This document shows, in pieces, positions 18,421 to 27,521 of a stretch of DNA of 64,000 nucleotides. The stretch covers positions 1 through 64,000 of the forward strand of contig CANOKL010000022.1 of the NCBI GenBank assembly GCA_947566645.1, given 5' to 3'. Both the position numbers and the translations under genes were made by a program. The stretch's first letter is position 1; every line of letters starts with the position of its first letter. This stretch comes from an uncultured Lachnospiraceae bacterium. GTDB taxonomy: Bacteria; Bacillota; Clostridia; Lachnospirales; Lachnospiraceae. The notes beneath the pieces are model-generated. The model did not search any database and had not been told where the DNA came from. It saw nothing but the letters and a program-made list of their open reading frames with translations.

Positions 18421-20769
18421 ATGAAATATCCAAAAGTGTTGCAAGTGTTATTAGTTGCATCAATGGTTACAACGGCGGCACCGGGAGCGGTAATGCCTGT
18501 ATATGCTTCGGCGGTTGAAGACGGAGGAAGCGTTGGGGATCCTGAAGAGAGAGAGACTCCGGAAGAGTTCGAAGAACGGACGGAGTATGAACTCCCGGAA
18601 GGCTACCATTACGTACTGGAAGATGAAAAGTATGTAACATTCGATGAGGATGGCGAGCCGGTTATTGAGAAGGACGGAGAAGAAAAGAAGAGAGAAGAGG
18701 ATCCGGACAGTCAGTCTGAAGAAGGAGAGGACAGCGAGACCGGTGAATCTGACGGGACTGAAGAGAGCGGATCTGATGAATCTGACGAAGCCGGGGAGAG
18801 TGGGACAGAGGAAGAACCGGACAGTGAGACAGATGAATCCGGCGATGCAGATAATGATGAAACCGGAATAGACGAAAACATCGAAGGCGAACCGGTCCAG
18901 GATGAAACGGCCGGTGAAGATGATAATAAGGATGATACTACTGAAGACCAGGGTGAGACTGGTGACAAACAAGATGATACAGACAATACTGGTTCCATTA
19001 ACGGCGCCGGGATTAATGGAGGAATCATAGGCAGTAATCCGGATAATCCGGGCAATACGCAGGAACCAGGCAGTACAGAAGACCCGGAGAATCCGGAAGA
19101 TCCAGACAGCCCGGATAACCCGGACGATCCAGATAACCCGGAGGATCCGGACGATCCGGATAACCCGGAGGATCCAGATAATCCGGAAGACCCAGACAAA
19201 CCGGAAGAACCAGGTGATTCAGACAATTTAGGAGACCCGGAGAATCCGGATGACCCGGGAAGCACCGGAGATAATAAGGATAACAATACGACGGTAAATA
19301 ATGGCATCGGCGGAAGCAATGGCAATATTGTAATAGGTAATAAAAAAGAGATTGGAATCAAGAGCGCGCCTGATAAAACAGGCAAGCGGAAGAGCAAGAA
19401 GGAAAGAAAGCGGAAAAAGGCAGCAAAAGCAGCCGTGAAGAAAGCAGCTTTGAAGTCCACAGGTGCGAAACCCGCATCAGAGAAGGAGGGTGCTTCCAGA
19501 ACTGCGAAGGAGCTTGTGAAGGAGGCTCTTAAGAAGCAGGCAGAGACAGATGCAGATTTTGAGACATCTGCGAAGTTTCTGAAGCTGGGTGAACGAATCC
19601 GTTATAATGTAGAAGTTCCGATTGAGGGCCTGCCGTCATTTATCACCCAGGAGATGATCATAGGTGCCTTGAAGGCACAGGATGAGACAGGGTATCCGGC
19701 ATCGGTAACGATTGCACAGATTATTCAGGAATCGGGCTATGGAAAGTATGGTCCCGGAGGCCTGAAAGGAGAGGGACTGTCCTACCTTGCTTACCAGTAC
19801 TGTAATTTATTTGGAATTAAGGGAAAAGGGACGATCGGAAGTGCAAAGATGAATACTTTCGAGATGACTGCAAGTGGCCAGACCTATTCCACACAGGCAG
19901 GATTCCGTGCCTACAATACATATACAGAATGTATAGAGGACCGCAGCAAGCTGCTGGATGAAGTGTATTCAGACCTGACGGCGAATGTCACAGATGCGAA
20001 TACATTTGCAGTAAAGGTCGGAAGCAGATGGGCGACAGATATTAATTATTCCAGAAGCCTGATCCGTACAATGGAGAGATATGACCTCTACCGTCTGGAT
20101 GAGCTGACACTGACTGATTTCAGCAAGCTGATTGGACGCTTTGCAGATCCTTGTCCGGGAGCAACAGTATCAAGTACGTATGGATACCGGACATTTGACC
20201 ACAGCTTCCATAAGGGACTGGATCTGGGCACAGGAACGGAGAATATCCCGACTTATGCAGCAGATGCAGGAACGGTTATTTTCGCAGGTGAAGCGGGAAC
20301 AGCCGGCAATATGGTAGTGATCGACCATGGCGAAGGACTGATTACAAAATATATGCATCATTATGAGGTGTTTGTAGAAGAAGGGCAGGAAGTAGAAAAG
20401 GGTCAGCAGATTGGTCTTTCTGGTACAACCGGATATTCCACAGGCAATCATCTTCATTTCCAGGTGGAGGAAAACGGTAAGGCAGTTGACCCGATGAAAT
20501 ATCTGTCAGACGAAGGCAGCGGCGAGATTGTCAAGATGCGCGAGCGTGATGATAAGAGCAAGACTGACAGTGAGAACACGCTTCTGGCAGGCAGGGCATT
20601 TGTAAAGGCCAACCGGTTCAATGCGGATAAGCTGGCAGAGGAGCTGAGTGTAGAAAAGATTACAGCAAAACTGAGAGACTGTATGTCACTGCATAAGGTA
20701 AAGGTGGAGACACCGCTGCAGGCAGCAGGGCGTCAGACTCAGAGTCCTGTAAAGAAGCGGGGAATTTAA
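18421..20769 (+). CDS. Secreted peptidoglycan hydrolase: glucosaminidase plus M23 endopeptidase
   Basis: 782 residues. The signal peptide ends near residue 30 (VMPVYASA). A long acidic linker (residues about 30-310) is rich in Glu/Asp/Ser and contains PDNPEDPDDPDN-type repeats, then a basic Lys/Arg/Ala stretch (320-370). The glucosaminidase-family domain (about 405-560) has SVTIAQIIQESGYG and NLFGIKGKG. The M23/LytM domain (about 575-690) has the zinc-site elements HKGLD and NHLHFQV with GLSGTTGYSTG. It probably cleaves both glycan and peptide bonds of the wall during growth or division; the linker may span the wall. A hairpin repeat follows 11 bp after the stop. Confidence 0.9.
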   Translation: MKYPKVLQVLLVASMVTTAAPGAVMPVYASAVEDGGSVGDPEERETPEEFEERTEYELPEGYHYVLEDEKYVTFDEDGEPVIEKDGEEKKREEDPDSQSEEGEDSETGESDGTEESGSDESDEAGESGTEEEPDSETDESGDADNDETGIDENIEGEPVQDETAGEDDNKDDTTEDQGETGDKQDDTDNTGSINGAGINGGIIGSNPDNPGNTQEPGSTEDPENPEDPDSPDNPDDPDNPEDPDDPDNPEDPDNPEDPDKPEEPGDSDNLGDPENPDDPGSTGDNKDNNTTVNNGIGGSNGNIVIGNKKEIGIKSAPDKTGKRKSKKERKRKKAAKAAVKKAALKSTGAKPASEKEGASRTAKELVKEALKKQAETDADFETSAKFLKLGERIRYNVEVPIEGLPSFITQEMIIGALKAQDETGYPASVTIAQIIQESGYGKYGPGGLKGEGLSYLAYQYCNLFGIKGKGTIGSAKMNTFEMTASGQTYSTQAGFRAYNTYTECIEDRSKLLDEVYSDLTANVTDANTFAVKVGSRWATDINYSRSLIRTMERYDLYRLDELTLTDFSKLIGRFADPCPGATVSSTYGYRTFDHSFHKGLDLGTGTENIPTYAADAGTVIFAGEAGTAGNMVVIDHGEGLITKYMHHYEVFVEEGQEVEKGQQIGLSGTTGYSTGNHLHFQVEENGKAVDPMKYLSDEGSGEIVKMRERDDKSKTDSENTLLAGRAFVKANRFNADKLAEELSVEKITAKLRDCMSLHKVKVETPLQAAGRQTQSPVKKRGI

Positions 20770-20780
20770 TCCTCGCAGCC

Positions 20781-20814
20781 GGGGACGGGGTGAAATGAAT
20801 TTTCCCCCGTCCCC
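20781..20814. repeat. GGGGACGGGG hairpin repeat
   Basis: GGGGACGGGG (20781-20790) pairs with CCCCGTCCCC (20805-20814) around an AT-rich loop. It lies 12 bases after the hydrolase stop and is followed after three bases by the -35 element of the FIST gene promoter. Confidence 0.85.
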
Positions 20815-20817
20815 TTC

Positions 20818-20847
20818 TTGACGCTATATGGAAATATATACTATAAT
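20818..20847 (+). promoter_or_regulatory. Sigma-A promoter of the FIST-MCP-rsmI transcript
   Basis: TTGACG (20818-20823), 18-bp spacer, TATAAT (20842-20847), giving a leader of about 110 nt. The -35 almost abuts the hairpin repeat. Confidence 0.7.
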
Positions 20848-20962
20848 GGTAATTGTTCAAAACCTTTATAGTTATACTCACGGCAGATATGTATTATACA
20901 TGCAATGTGAGCATACATAACAGTTATTGGTTTGCTAGTAAATAGGAGAAAGGGAGCTCGTG

Positions 20963-22018
20963 ATGAAACAGTATTTTGGAATGAGCCAGAGTGGAGATTT
21001 GAAGGAGGCGGCGCGGGGAATCCGGACGCCGCAGTTGATTATGCTGTTTTCGAATGGAGAGCAGTTTGAGGCGCATGTGCGCCAGCTTGAGGAGTTATTT
21101 CCGGGAGTGCCGAGTATCGGATGTATTGGGATGTGCTACGGCAGCAGGATTGTGGAGAAGGGAGTAGGAGTCCTGGCGTTTTCAGAAGGTGTCAGTGTGG
21201 CGGCGAATGTGCTTGAGGAAGTGTCCGTGATGCCGGTGAAATATATTGAACGGCTGGAGCAGGATGTGAAGAGTGTGGGCGGATCCCAGGAGAATACTAT
21301 ATGTATTGATTTCTGCGCGGGAAATGACGCCTGCGTTCTGACAACGATCTACAGCGTGCTCAAGAGGAAGAACATTTCCCTTGTGGGAGGAACCGGAGAC
21401 GCCGGGAAGGTCTCTGCAAACGGCAGAGTATACGAAGATGCAGTGGCATATGCAATTGTAAAGAATCAGAGTGGCAGAGTAAAGGCGTATAAGGAGAATA
21501 TATACCATCAGGTGGAAGGGCAGCGTTTTATTGCTTCACGTACGGATAAAGCAAAGTATATGATCGGTGAGCTGAATGGGCAGCCAGCGAGCCAGGTGTA
21601 TCAGAGGATACTGAATATATCAGAGAGTGAGATTGAGACACAGACCTTTAAGAACCCGTTCGGCAAGCTTAATGGGGATGATATCTGCATTGTGTCGATT
21701 AAGGAGGTCTGCGGGAATTCCCTTGCATGCTTCCGCCAGGTAAATGATTCCGATGTTCTGGTTTTGCTGGAGCTTGGTGATTTTAAGGAAACGGTCAGAG
21801 ACACCATTCACAGAATTCAGCAGGATTTTCCCCGGATATCAGCAGTATTTTCGGTGAACTGCCTGTTCAGATATCTTTTATTTCAGCAGAATCATTATTT
21901 GCAGGAATATTTGCAAGAGATGGGAAGATTAGGGAACCATGCAGGATTTGTGGGGTATGGCGAGCATTATAATAACCGTTTTGTGAATCAGTCCATGACC
22001 TGCGTGGTATTTGAATAG
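20963..22018 (+). CDS. FIST domain sensory protein
   Basis: 351 residues. The N-terminal FIST half shows [23 protein letters not shown], and [25 protein letters not shown] follows; the C-terminal FIST_C half includes QVYQRILN and [17 protein letters not shown] domains are predicted small-ligand sensors found beside signalling modules. There is no membrane segment, so it is cytoplasmic. ATG 20963 was preferred over the GTG three bases earlier because AGGGAG is then six bases upstream. The chemotaxis-type transducer gene follows after 11 bp, so FIST probably supplies input to it (inference). Confidence 0.88.
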   Translation: MKQYFGMSQSGDLKEAARGIRTPQLIMLFSNGEQFEAHVRQLEELFPGVPSIGCIGMCYGSRIVEKGVGVLAFSEGVSVAANVLEEVSVMPVKYIERLEQDVKSVGGSQENTICIDFCAGNDACVLTTIYSVLKRKNISLVGGTGDAGKVSANGRVYEDAVAYAIVKNQSGRVKAYKENIYHQVEGQRFIASRTDKAKYMIGELNGQPASQVYQRILNISESEIETQTFKNPFGKLNGDDICIVSIKEVCGNSLACFRQVNDSDVLVLLELGDFKETVRDTIHRIQQDFPRISAVFSVNCLFRYLLFQQNHYLQEYLQEMGRLGNHAGFVGYGEHYNNRFVNQSMTCVVFE

Positions 22019-22029
22019 GGGGGAGTAGT

Positions 22030-22974
22030 ATGGCATTTTGGAATAAGAAGAGAAATGAGGCTCTGGGGAGGGAAAAGAGTAAGAGTCTGTATCCGGTTCT
22101 GCATGTGATCGACAGTCTGAATGATTACCGCAGGGAGCTGGTGCAGAAGGAAGTGGATTCCCTGCGGGAGATTAATGAGATCGGAAGATCATTTGGAAAT
22201 GTGCTGAAAGAAACGGAAAGCTTTCGGGAGAAGCTTCAGGATTTCGGAGAAAACTTTTCCAGCATCGGGCAGGTTTCAGGGGATTTTCTGACTGTGAAGG
22301 ATACGATTGCGCAGTCAGTGGCACATGCCCAGAGCGGCGTGGAGGAGCTCAGGGGAAGTTCCATGGAGGTAAAGACCTATTTTGATGAGATGGAGCATAC
22401 CTTTGAGGCTCTGCAGCAGGCAGTGGAGAGAATCAAGTCATGTACAGATAAGATTGTTTCGATAGCAGAGCAGACGAATATTCTTGCCCTGAATGCTTCG
22501 ATTGAGGCGGCGCGTGCAGGCGAGCGCGGACGGGGTTTTTCGGTTGTGGCAGTCGAGGTGAAGAAGCTTGCGGATGAGATTAAGGAATTGACAGGTGAGG
22601 TTGATTCAGGGCTTCAGAATGTGGAGCTGGGAACAGAGCATCTGTATGGAAATATTACAACCTCCCAGAAGGCGCTCGGCAGGAGTATTGAGCAGGTTGA
22701 CGAGACTTATGAAAAGTTTGATGAGATCATTCATTCGGCTGAGGGCGCCTCGAAGGTGCATGGCGAGATCTCAGGGGTGATTCAGGATTCGGAGAGGGCG
22801 CTTGGAATGCTCTGCGCATTTTCTGATCAGATCAGGGGATGCTACCAGGAGGTTATGGAGCATATCGGAGGAGCGGAAAAGCTTGGAACTACGAAGAGCG
22901 CCATGTTTGAGGATATTGATAATATGATGTCCCAGATTCCTCTGGTGATTGATGATTATATGGAGAAAGAATGA
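22030..22974 (+). CDS. Soluble methyl-accepting chemotaxis-type transducer
   Basis: 314 residues without a hydrophobic segment, so cytoplasmic. Most of the protein is predicted coiled coil. The conserved hairpin tip is clear: [40 protein letters not shown] near residues 140-180, the CheA/CheW contact region. There is no N-terminal sensor domain of its own; the FIST protein encoded just upstream is the obvious candidate. No che genes lie in the window. It ends with an ATGA overlap with rsmI, so the three genes are cotranscribed although rsmI is functionally unrelated. Confidence 0.9.
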   Translation: MAFWNKKRNEALGREKSKSLYPVLHVIDSLNDYRRELVQKEVDSLREINEIGRSFGNVLKETESFREKLQDFGENFSSIGQVSGDFLTVKDTIAQSVAHAQSGVEELRGSSMEVKTYFDEMEHTFEALQQAVERIKSCTDKIVSIAEQTNILALNASIEAARAGERGRGFSVVAVEVKKLADEIKELTGEVDSGLQNVELGTEHLYGNITTSQKALGRSIEQVDETYEKFDEIIHSAEGASKVHGEISGVIQDSERALGMLCAFSDQIRGCYQEVMEHIGGAEKLGTTKSAMFEDIDNMMSQIPLVIDDYMEKE

Positions 22975-23822
22975 TGCCGGGAACCTTATATCTGTGCGCG
23001 ACCCCGATTGGCAATCTGGAGGATATGACTTTCCGCGCGGTTCGTATTCTGAAGGAAGCGGATCTCATTGCAGCGGAAGATACACGAAACAGTATGAAGC
23101 TTTTGAATCACTTTGGGATCAGAACACCTATGACCAGTTATCATGAATATAATAAGTTTGACAAGGGAAGGAAGCTTGTGGAACGGCTGCTGGCCGGCGA
23201 GGATATTGCACTGATCACGGATGCCGGGACGCCGGGGATATCAGATCCTGGTGAGGAGCTTGTCCAGATGTGCCATAAGGCTCAGGTCAGGGTGACGGCG
23301 GTCCCAGGGGCTGCGGCCTGCGTGGCTGCGCTTACGATATCCGGGCTTCCCACCAGGAGATTTGCCTTTGAAGCATTTCTTCCCGGGGATAAGAGGGAAC
23401 GGCAGGCAGTGCTTGATGAGCTTAAGGATGAGACCAGGACCATGATCTTCTATGAGGCTCCCCACAGGCTTTTAAAGACGCTTGTGCTGCTCCGCGAGAC
23501 GCTGGGGGAGCGTCAGGTGCGTGTCTGCAGGGAGCTTACGAAGAAACACGAGACGGTATACTGCGGGGATCTTTCAGAGGCAGCTGCATTTTATGAGGCG
23601 CAGGAACCGAGGGGGGAGTGTGTGCTGGTGGTTGAGGGGAAGAGCCGCAGGGAGCTGAAGGAAGAGGAGATTGCCCGGTGGGAAACCATGAGCATCCAGG
23701 AGCATATGCAGTATTATGAGAGCCAGGGAAAGAGCCGCAAGGATGCCATGAAGTGTGTGGCAAAGGACCGCGGCGTGGGGAAGAGGGAGATCTACCAGGA
23801 ATTACTGGATTTCCGCTCATAA
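22971..23822 (+). CDS. rsmI: 16S rRNA (cytidine-1402-2'-O)-methyltransferase
   Basis: 283 residues, normal for RsmI. It adds a 2'-O-methyl group to C1402 in the decoding centre of 16S rRNA using SAM. Recognised by [22 protein letters not shown] at the start, [17 protein letters not shown], the glycine-rich [14 protein letters not shown], and [12 protein letters not shown]. Two adjacent ATG codons (22971 and 22974) are possible starts; the first overlaps the stop of the MCP gene. A strong terminator follows. Confidence 0.95.
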   Translation: MMPGTLYLCATPIGNLEDMTFRAVRILKEADLIAAEDTRNSMKLLNHFGIRTPMTSYHEYNKFDKGRKLVERLLAGEDIALITDAGTPGISDPGEELVQMCHKAQVRVTAVPGAAACVAALTISGLPTRRFAFEAFLPGDKRERQAVLDELKDETRTMIFYEAPHRLLKTLVLLRETLGERQVRVCRELTKKHETVYCGDLSEAAAFYEAQEPRGECVLVVEGKSRRELKEEEIARWETMSIQEHMQYYESQGKSRKDAMKCVAKDRGVGKREIYQELLDFRS

Positions 23823-23864
23823 AACAGATGTTGGTCAACTTGTATAAAATTTTCCTGAAAAATT

Positions 23865-23900
23865 GTTCAACTTGGGTATACCCCAAATTGAACTTTTTTT
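23865..23900 (+). terminator. Rho-independent terminator after rsmI
   Basis: GTTCAACTTGGG and CCCAAATTGAAC form a 12-bp stem with one mismatch around TATAC, followed by seven T residues. It closes the FIST-MCP-rsmI unit. Given its symmetry it might also be an operator for the next gene, but the T-run favours termination. Confidence 0.85.
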
Positions 23901-23967
23901 ATATACTTTTAACCAGGACGTGAGAAGACGTTAAGGAAATTAGTAAATAATAGGAGGAAGCATTAAA

Positions 23968-25080
23968 ATGGCAAGTTTATCTTTAAAACACATTAATAAG
24001 AAATACCCAAACGGATTTGAGGCAGTTAAGGACTTCAATCTTGAGATCGCTGACAAGGAGTTTATCATCTTCGTAGGACCTTCAGGATGTGGAAAATCTA
24101 CAACACTTCGTATGGTTGCAGGTCTTGAGGACATTTCTTCCGGTGAATTATATATTGGCGATAAGCTGGTTAATGATGTAGAGCCTAAGGACAGAGATAT
24201 CGCGATGGTATTCCAGAACTACGCGCTGTATCCACATATGACAGTATATGATAACATGGCATTTGGTCTGAAGTTAAGAAAGGTGCCGAAGGATGAGATT
24301 GACAAGATGGTTCGCGAGGCAGCAAGAATCCTTGACCTGGAAGCTCTGTTAGACCGTAAGCCGAAGGCTCTTTCCGGTGGTCAGAGACAGCGTGTTGCTA
24401 TGGGTCGTGCGATCGTAAGAAGCCCGAAGGTATTCCTTATGGATGAGCCTCTTTCCAACCTGGATGCTAAGCTGCGTGGACAGATGCGTGTTGAGATTTC
24501 CAGATTACATCAGAGACTGGGTACAACCATCATCTACGTAACACATGACCAGACAGAGGCTATGACGCTTGGTACAAGAATCGTTGTTATGAGCGCTGGT
24601 GTTGTTCAGCAGGTAGATACTCCTCAGACATTATACGATCATCCGTGCAACCTGTTCGTAGCAGGATTCATCGGATCACCGCAGATGAACTTCGTAGATG
24701 CTAAGTGTAAGGTAAAAGGCAATGATGTTTACCTTGTAGCTGGTCCTTCTGAGATCAAGCTTTCACCGGATAAGGCTAAGAAGCTGATTGAGGGCAAATA
24801 TGACGGCAAGACAGTTGTTCTTGGTATCCGTCCAGAGGATGTACATGATGAGCCTGATTTCCTTGCGAAGTCTCCTGACACAGTAATCGAAGCTAAGATT
24901 CGTGTATACGAGATGCTTGGTGCAGAAGTATTCTTATACTTTGATTATGAGGGCGCTAACATGACAGCAAGAGTTGAGCCTACAACAAAGGCAAGAACAG
25001 GCGATACAGTTAAGTTTGCGCTGGATGCTAACAAGATTCACGTATTTGACAAAGAGACAGAGAGAACAATTACAAACTAG
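23968..25080 (+). CDS. msmK: Sugar ABC transporter ATPase of the MsmK/UgpC type
   Basis: 370 residues. The ATPase domain (1-235) has Walker A GPSGCGKST, Q-loop VFQNYALYPHMTV, signature LSGGQRQRVAMGRA, Walker B VFLMDEPLSNLDAKLR and the switch His in VTHDQTEA. The C-terminal regulatory OB-like domain has IGSPQMNF and LGIRPEDVH. No permease or binding-protein gene is adjacent, which is typical of MsmK: one shared ATPase serving several oligosaccharide importers encoded elsewhere. The gene uses more frequent codons than its neighbours, suggesting high expression (impression from reading, not computed). A strong TAGGAGGAAG ribosome site precedes it. Confidence 0.92.
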   Translation: MASLSLKHINKKYPNGFEAVKDFNLEIADKEFIIFVGPSGCGKSTTLRMVAGLEDISSGELYIGDKLVNDVEPKDRDIAMVFQNYALYPHMTVYDNMAFGLKLRKVPKDEIDKMVREAARILDLEALLDRKPKALSGGQRQRVAMGRAIVRSPKVFLMDEPLSNLDAKLRGQMRVEISRLHQRLGTTIIYVTHDQTEAMTLGTRIVVMSAGVVQQVDTPQTLYDHPCNLFVAGFIGSPQMNFVDAKCKVKGNDVYLVAGPSEIKLSPDKAKKLIEGKYDGKTVVLGIRPEDVHDEPDFLAKSPDTVIEAKIRVYEMLGAEVFLYFDYEGANMTARVEPTTKARTGDTVKFALDANKIHVFDKETERTITN

Positions 25081-25092
25081 TCTTCTTTAATT

Positions 25093-25126
25093 GGGGACGG
25101 GGCAAAATGAAAAATGCCCCGTCCCC
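25093..25126. repeat. GGGGACGGGG hairpin repeat after msmK
   Basis: GGGGACGGGG and CCCCGTCCCC arms around GCAAAATGAAAAAT-type loop, 12 bases after the msmK stop, then CAAATTTTT. The T-rich tail makes it a good terminator here, and the -35 of the metG promoter begins 11 bases later. Confidence 0.85.
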
Positions 25127-25136
25127 CAAATTTTTC

Positions 25137-25166
25137 TTGACAGCTCCTGCTCAGTTATGCTACGAT
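25137..25166 (+). promoter_or_regulatory. Sigma-A promoter of the metG T-box transcript
   Basis: TTGACA (perfect -35), 18-bp spacer, TACGAT. The transcript would begin near 25173, just before the T-box leader. Confidence 0.7.
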
Positions 25167-25174
25167 TCAATACA

Positions 25175-25484
25175 TGATGGATATGCAAACGCAGTGATGA
25201 AGAGAGTACGTCTGTGAAGGTTCTACAGAGAGTTCCGGATATGCTGAGAGGGATGGACACAAGCGGGCGGAAGATGGCTTCTGAGCGGTGCGCGTGAACA
25301 GTGTTGAAGCAGTTATAATGGATATGGCTGTAAGCGTGCAAAGGGTCCGCCCTTTACAGCGGAGGGTGCTTTGCGGCACCTGGTAAGGCTCATGCTGTGA
25401 GGCGTGGGCGAATAGAAGTGGTAACACGGGCTGACTCGTCTTCTCTGACTTTTCTTTTTGAAAAGGATAGAGGAGATTTTTTTT
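25175..25484 (+). ncRNA. T-box riboswitch, tRNA-Met responsive, upstream of metG
   Basis: A 310-nt untranslated leader. The 5' part has the stem I start GATGAAGAGAGTACG. The T-box sequence AAGTGGTAACACGGG (25416-25430) presents TGGT, able to pair with the ACCA end of uncharged tRNA. It is followed by a terminator: TCTCT..CTTTTC pairs with GAAAAG..AGAGGAGA, then eight T residues (to 25484). By family rule, uncharged tRNA-Met binds and favours the antiterminator, switching metG on. The T-box core departs from the usual GGTACCGCG. I did not resolve the specifier codon with certainty; ATG triplets are present in the stem I region. Confidence 0.85.
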
Positions 25485-25546
25485 ATGATATAAGGAACGA
25501 GGCTCCCTGTATCACATTCGATTTTGAAAAAAGGAGAGGATGCAGT

Positions 25547-27451
25547 ATGGAAAAGCAGAAGTATTATATTACGACGGCGATTACGTATACGTCGGGAAAG
25601 CCGCATATCGGGAATACGTATGAGATTATTTTAGCAGATGCGATTGCACGCTATAAGAGGAGCCAGGGCTACGATGTATTTTTTCAGACAGGGACAGATG
25701 AGCATGGTCAGAAGATTGAGCTCAAGGCAGAGGAGGCGGGAACCACCCCGCAGGAATTCGTAGACGGTGTTGCAGGTGAGATCAGAAGGATCTGGGATCT
25801 TATGAATACGTCTTATGACAAATTTATCCGGACAACGGATAAGGATCATGAGAAGCAGGTTCAGAAGATTTTTAAGAAATTATATGAACAGGGGGACATA
25901 TATAAGGGTTCTTATGAAGGTCTTTACTGCACGCCCTGTGAGTCCTTCTGGACAGAGTCCCAGCTTGTAGACGGAAAGTGCCCGGATTGTGGGCGTGAGG
26001 TGAAGCCGGCGAAGGAGGAGGCATATTTCTTCAGAATGAGCAAATATGCAGACCGGCTGATTGAGCATATTAACGCACATCCAGAGTTCATACAGCCAGT
26101 GTCAAGGAAGAATGAGATGATGAATAATTTCCTTCTCCCGGGGCTGCAGGATCTGTGTGTGTCCAGAACTTCCTTTAAATGGGGGATTCCGGTGGATTTT
26201 GATGACAGACATGTTGTGTATGTATGGCTGGATGCGCTTACAAACTATATTACCGGGATTGGGTATGATTGTGATGGAGAGAGCACAGAGCAGTTTGAGA
26301 AGAACTGGCCGGCAGATCTGCATCTGATTGGAAAGGATATTATCCGGTTCCATACAATCTACTGGCCGATCTTCCTTATGGCGCTTGGTCTGCCGCTTCC
26401 GAAGCAGGTGTTCGGGCATCCGTGGCTTCTGCAGGGAGATGGAAAGATGAGTAAATCAAAAGGAAATGTTCTCTATGCAGATGAGCTGGTGGATTTCTTC
26501 GGAGTGGATGCGGTGAGATATTTCGTGCTGCATGAGATGCCCTTTGACAATGACGGAACCATCACCTGGGAACTCATGGTGGAGCGCATGAACGCAGACC
26601 TTGCAAATACACTGGGGAACCTGGTCAACAGAACCATTTCCATGACCAATAAGTATTTTGGCGGAACAGTGGCCGACCGGGGCGCCGCAGAAGAGGTGGA
26701 TGCGGATCTGAAAGCTGTGACTGAGAATACACCAAAGACCGTTGAAGCGAAGATGGAGGGTCTGCGTGTAGCTGACGCGATCACAGAGATCTTCAATCTG
26801 TTCAAACGCTGCAATAAGTATATTGACGAGACAATGCCCTGGGCGCTGGCAAAGGAAGAGGATAAGAAAGACCGCCTTGAAACCGTGCTCTATAACCTCC
26901 AGGAAAGCATAAAAGCAGGCGCAAGACTGTTGGAACCATTTATGCCAGAGACATCCGGGAAAATTCTCGCGCAGCTCGGCGATGGAAAGGTCACAGACAA
27001 GCCGGAGATTCTTTTCGCGAGACTGGATGTAGAAGAAGTCTTAAAGAAAGTAGAAGAACTGCATCCGCCAGTAGAAGAGACGGGCGCGCCGGAAGAAGAG
27101 CCGGTAATCGACATTGAGGCAAAACCAGAGATAACCTTCGAGGAATTCGGGAAGATGCAGTTCCAGGTAGGAGAGATCATCGCCTGCGAGGAAGTGAAAA
27201 AATCCAAAAAGCTTCTCTGCTCACAGGTCAGAATCGGAAGTCAGGTAAAACAGATTGTGTCCGGAATCAAGGCACACTATAAGCCGGAAGAGATGGTGGG
27301 CAAGAAGGTAATGGTACTCGTAAACCTGAAGCCGGCAAAGCTCGCAGGCGTGCTGTCAGAAGGAATGCTTCTGTGCGCAGAAGACGCAGAAGGGAACCTG
27401 GCGCTGGTTGCACCAGAGAAGGATATGCCTGCAGGAGCGGAAATCTGCTGA
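25547..27451 (+). CDS. metG: Methionine--tRNA ligase
   Basis: 634 residues. It charges tRNA-Met with methionine. Seen: the HIGH-type motif PHIGNTYE near residue 20, zinc-knuckle CTPCESFW...CPDC around residue 130, KMSKS in DGKMSKSKGN near 300, the anticodon-binding helical domain, and a C-terminal tRNA-binding OB-fold domain (FQVGEIIACEEV...LSEGMLLCAED). Start at ATG 25547 after AAGGAGAGG; the open frame before it is the T-box leader. A GGGGACGGGG repeat begins four bases after the TGA. Confidence 0.96.
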   Translation: MEKQKYYITTAITYTSGKPHIGNTYEIILADAIARYKRSQGYDVFFQTGTDEHGQKIELKAEEAGTTPQEFVDGVAGEIRRIWDLMNTSYDKFIRTTDKDHEKQVQKIFKKLYEQGDIYKGSYEGLYCTPCESFWTESQLVDGKCPDCGREVKPAKEEAYFFRMSKYADRLIEHINAHPEFIQPVSRKNEMMNNFLLPGLQDLCVSRTSFKWGIPVDFDDRHVVYVWLDALTNYITGIGYDCDGESTEQFEKNWPADLHLIGKDIIRFHTIYWPIFLMALGLPLPKQVFGHPWLLQGDGKMSKSKGNVLYADELVDFFGVDAVRYFVLHEMPFDNDGTITWELMVERMNADLANTLGNLVNRTISMTNKYFGGTVADRGAAEEVDADLKAVTENTPKTVEAKMEGLRVADAITEIFNLFKRCNKYIDETMPWALAKEEDKKDRLETVLYNLQESIKAGARLLEPFMPETSGKILAQLGDGKVTDKPEILFARLDVEEVLKKVEELHPPVEETGAPEEEPVIDIEAKPEITFEEFGKMQFQVGEIIACEEVKKSKKLLCSQVRIGSQVKQIVSGIKAHYKPEEMVGKKVMVLVNLKPAKLAGVLSEGMLLCAEDAEGNLALVAPEKDMPAGAEIC

Positions 27452-27453
27452 TT

Positions 27454-27512
27454 TGGGGACGGGGCATTTCTAAAAATGCCCCGTCCCAGATTAAAAATGG
27501 GGTGTCCCCATT
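27454..27512. repeat. Composite hairpin repeat, left copy flanking ddh
   Basis: Hairpin GGGGACGGGG...CCCCGTCCC (27455-27487) is followed by AGATTAAAAATGGGGTGTCCCCAT. The reverse complement of this whole element is nearly identical to 28525-28584, so ddh sits between inverted copies of about 58 bp. Confidence 0.85.
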
Positions 27513-27521
27513 GGAGAAAGG

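Noticed and set aside
18711-19460. 249-residue minus-strand Ser/Gly/Leu-rich frame
   Set aside because: Mirror of the acidic repeat linker of the peptidoglycan hydrolase.
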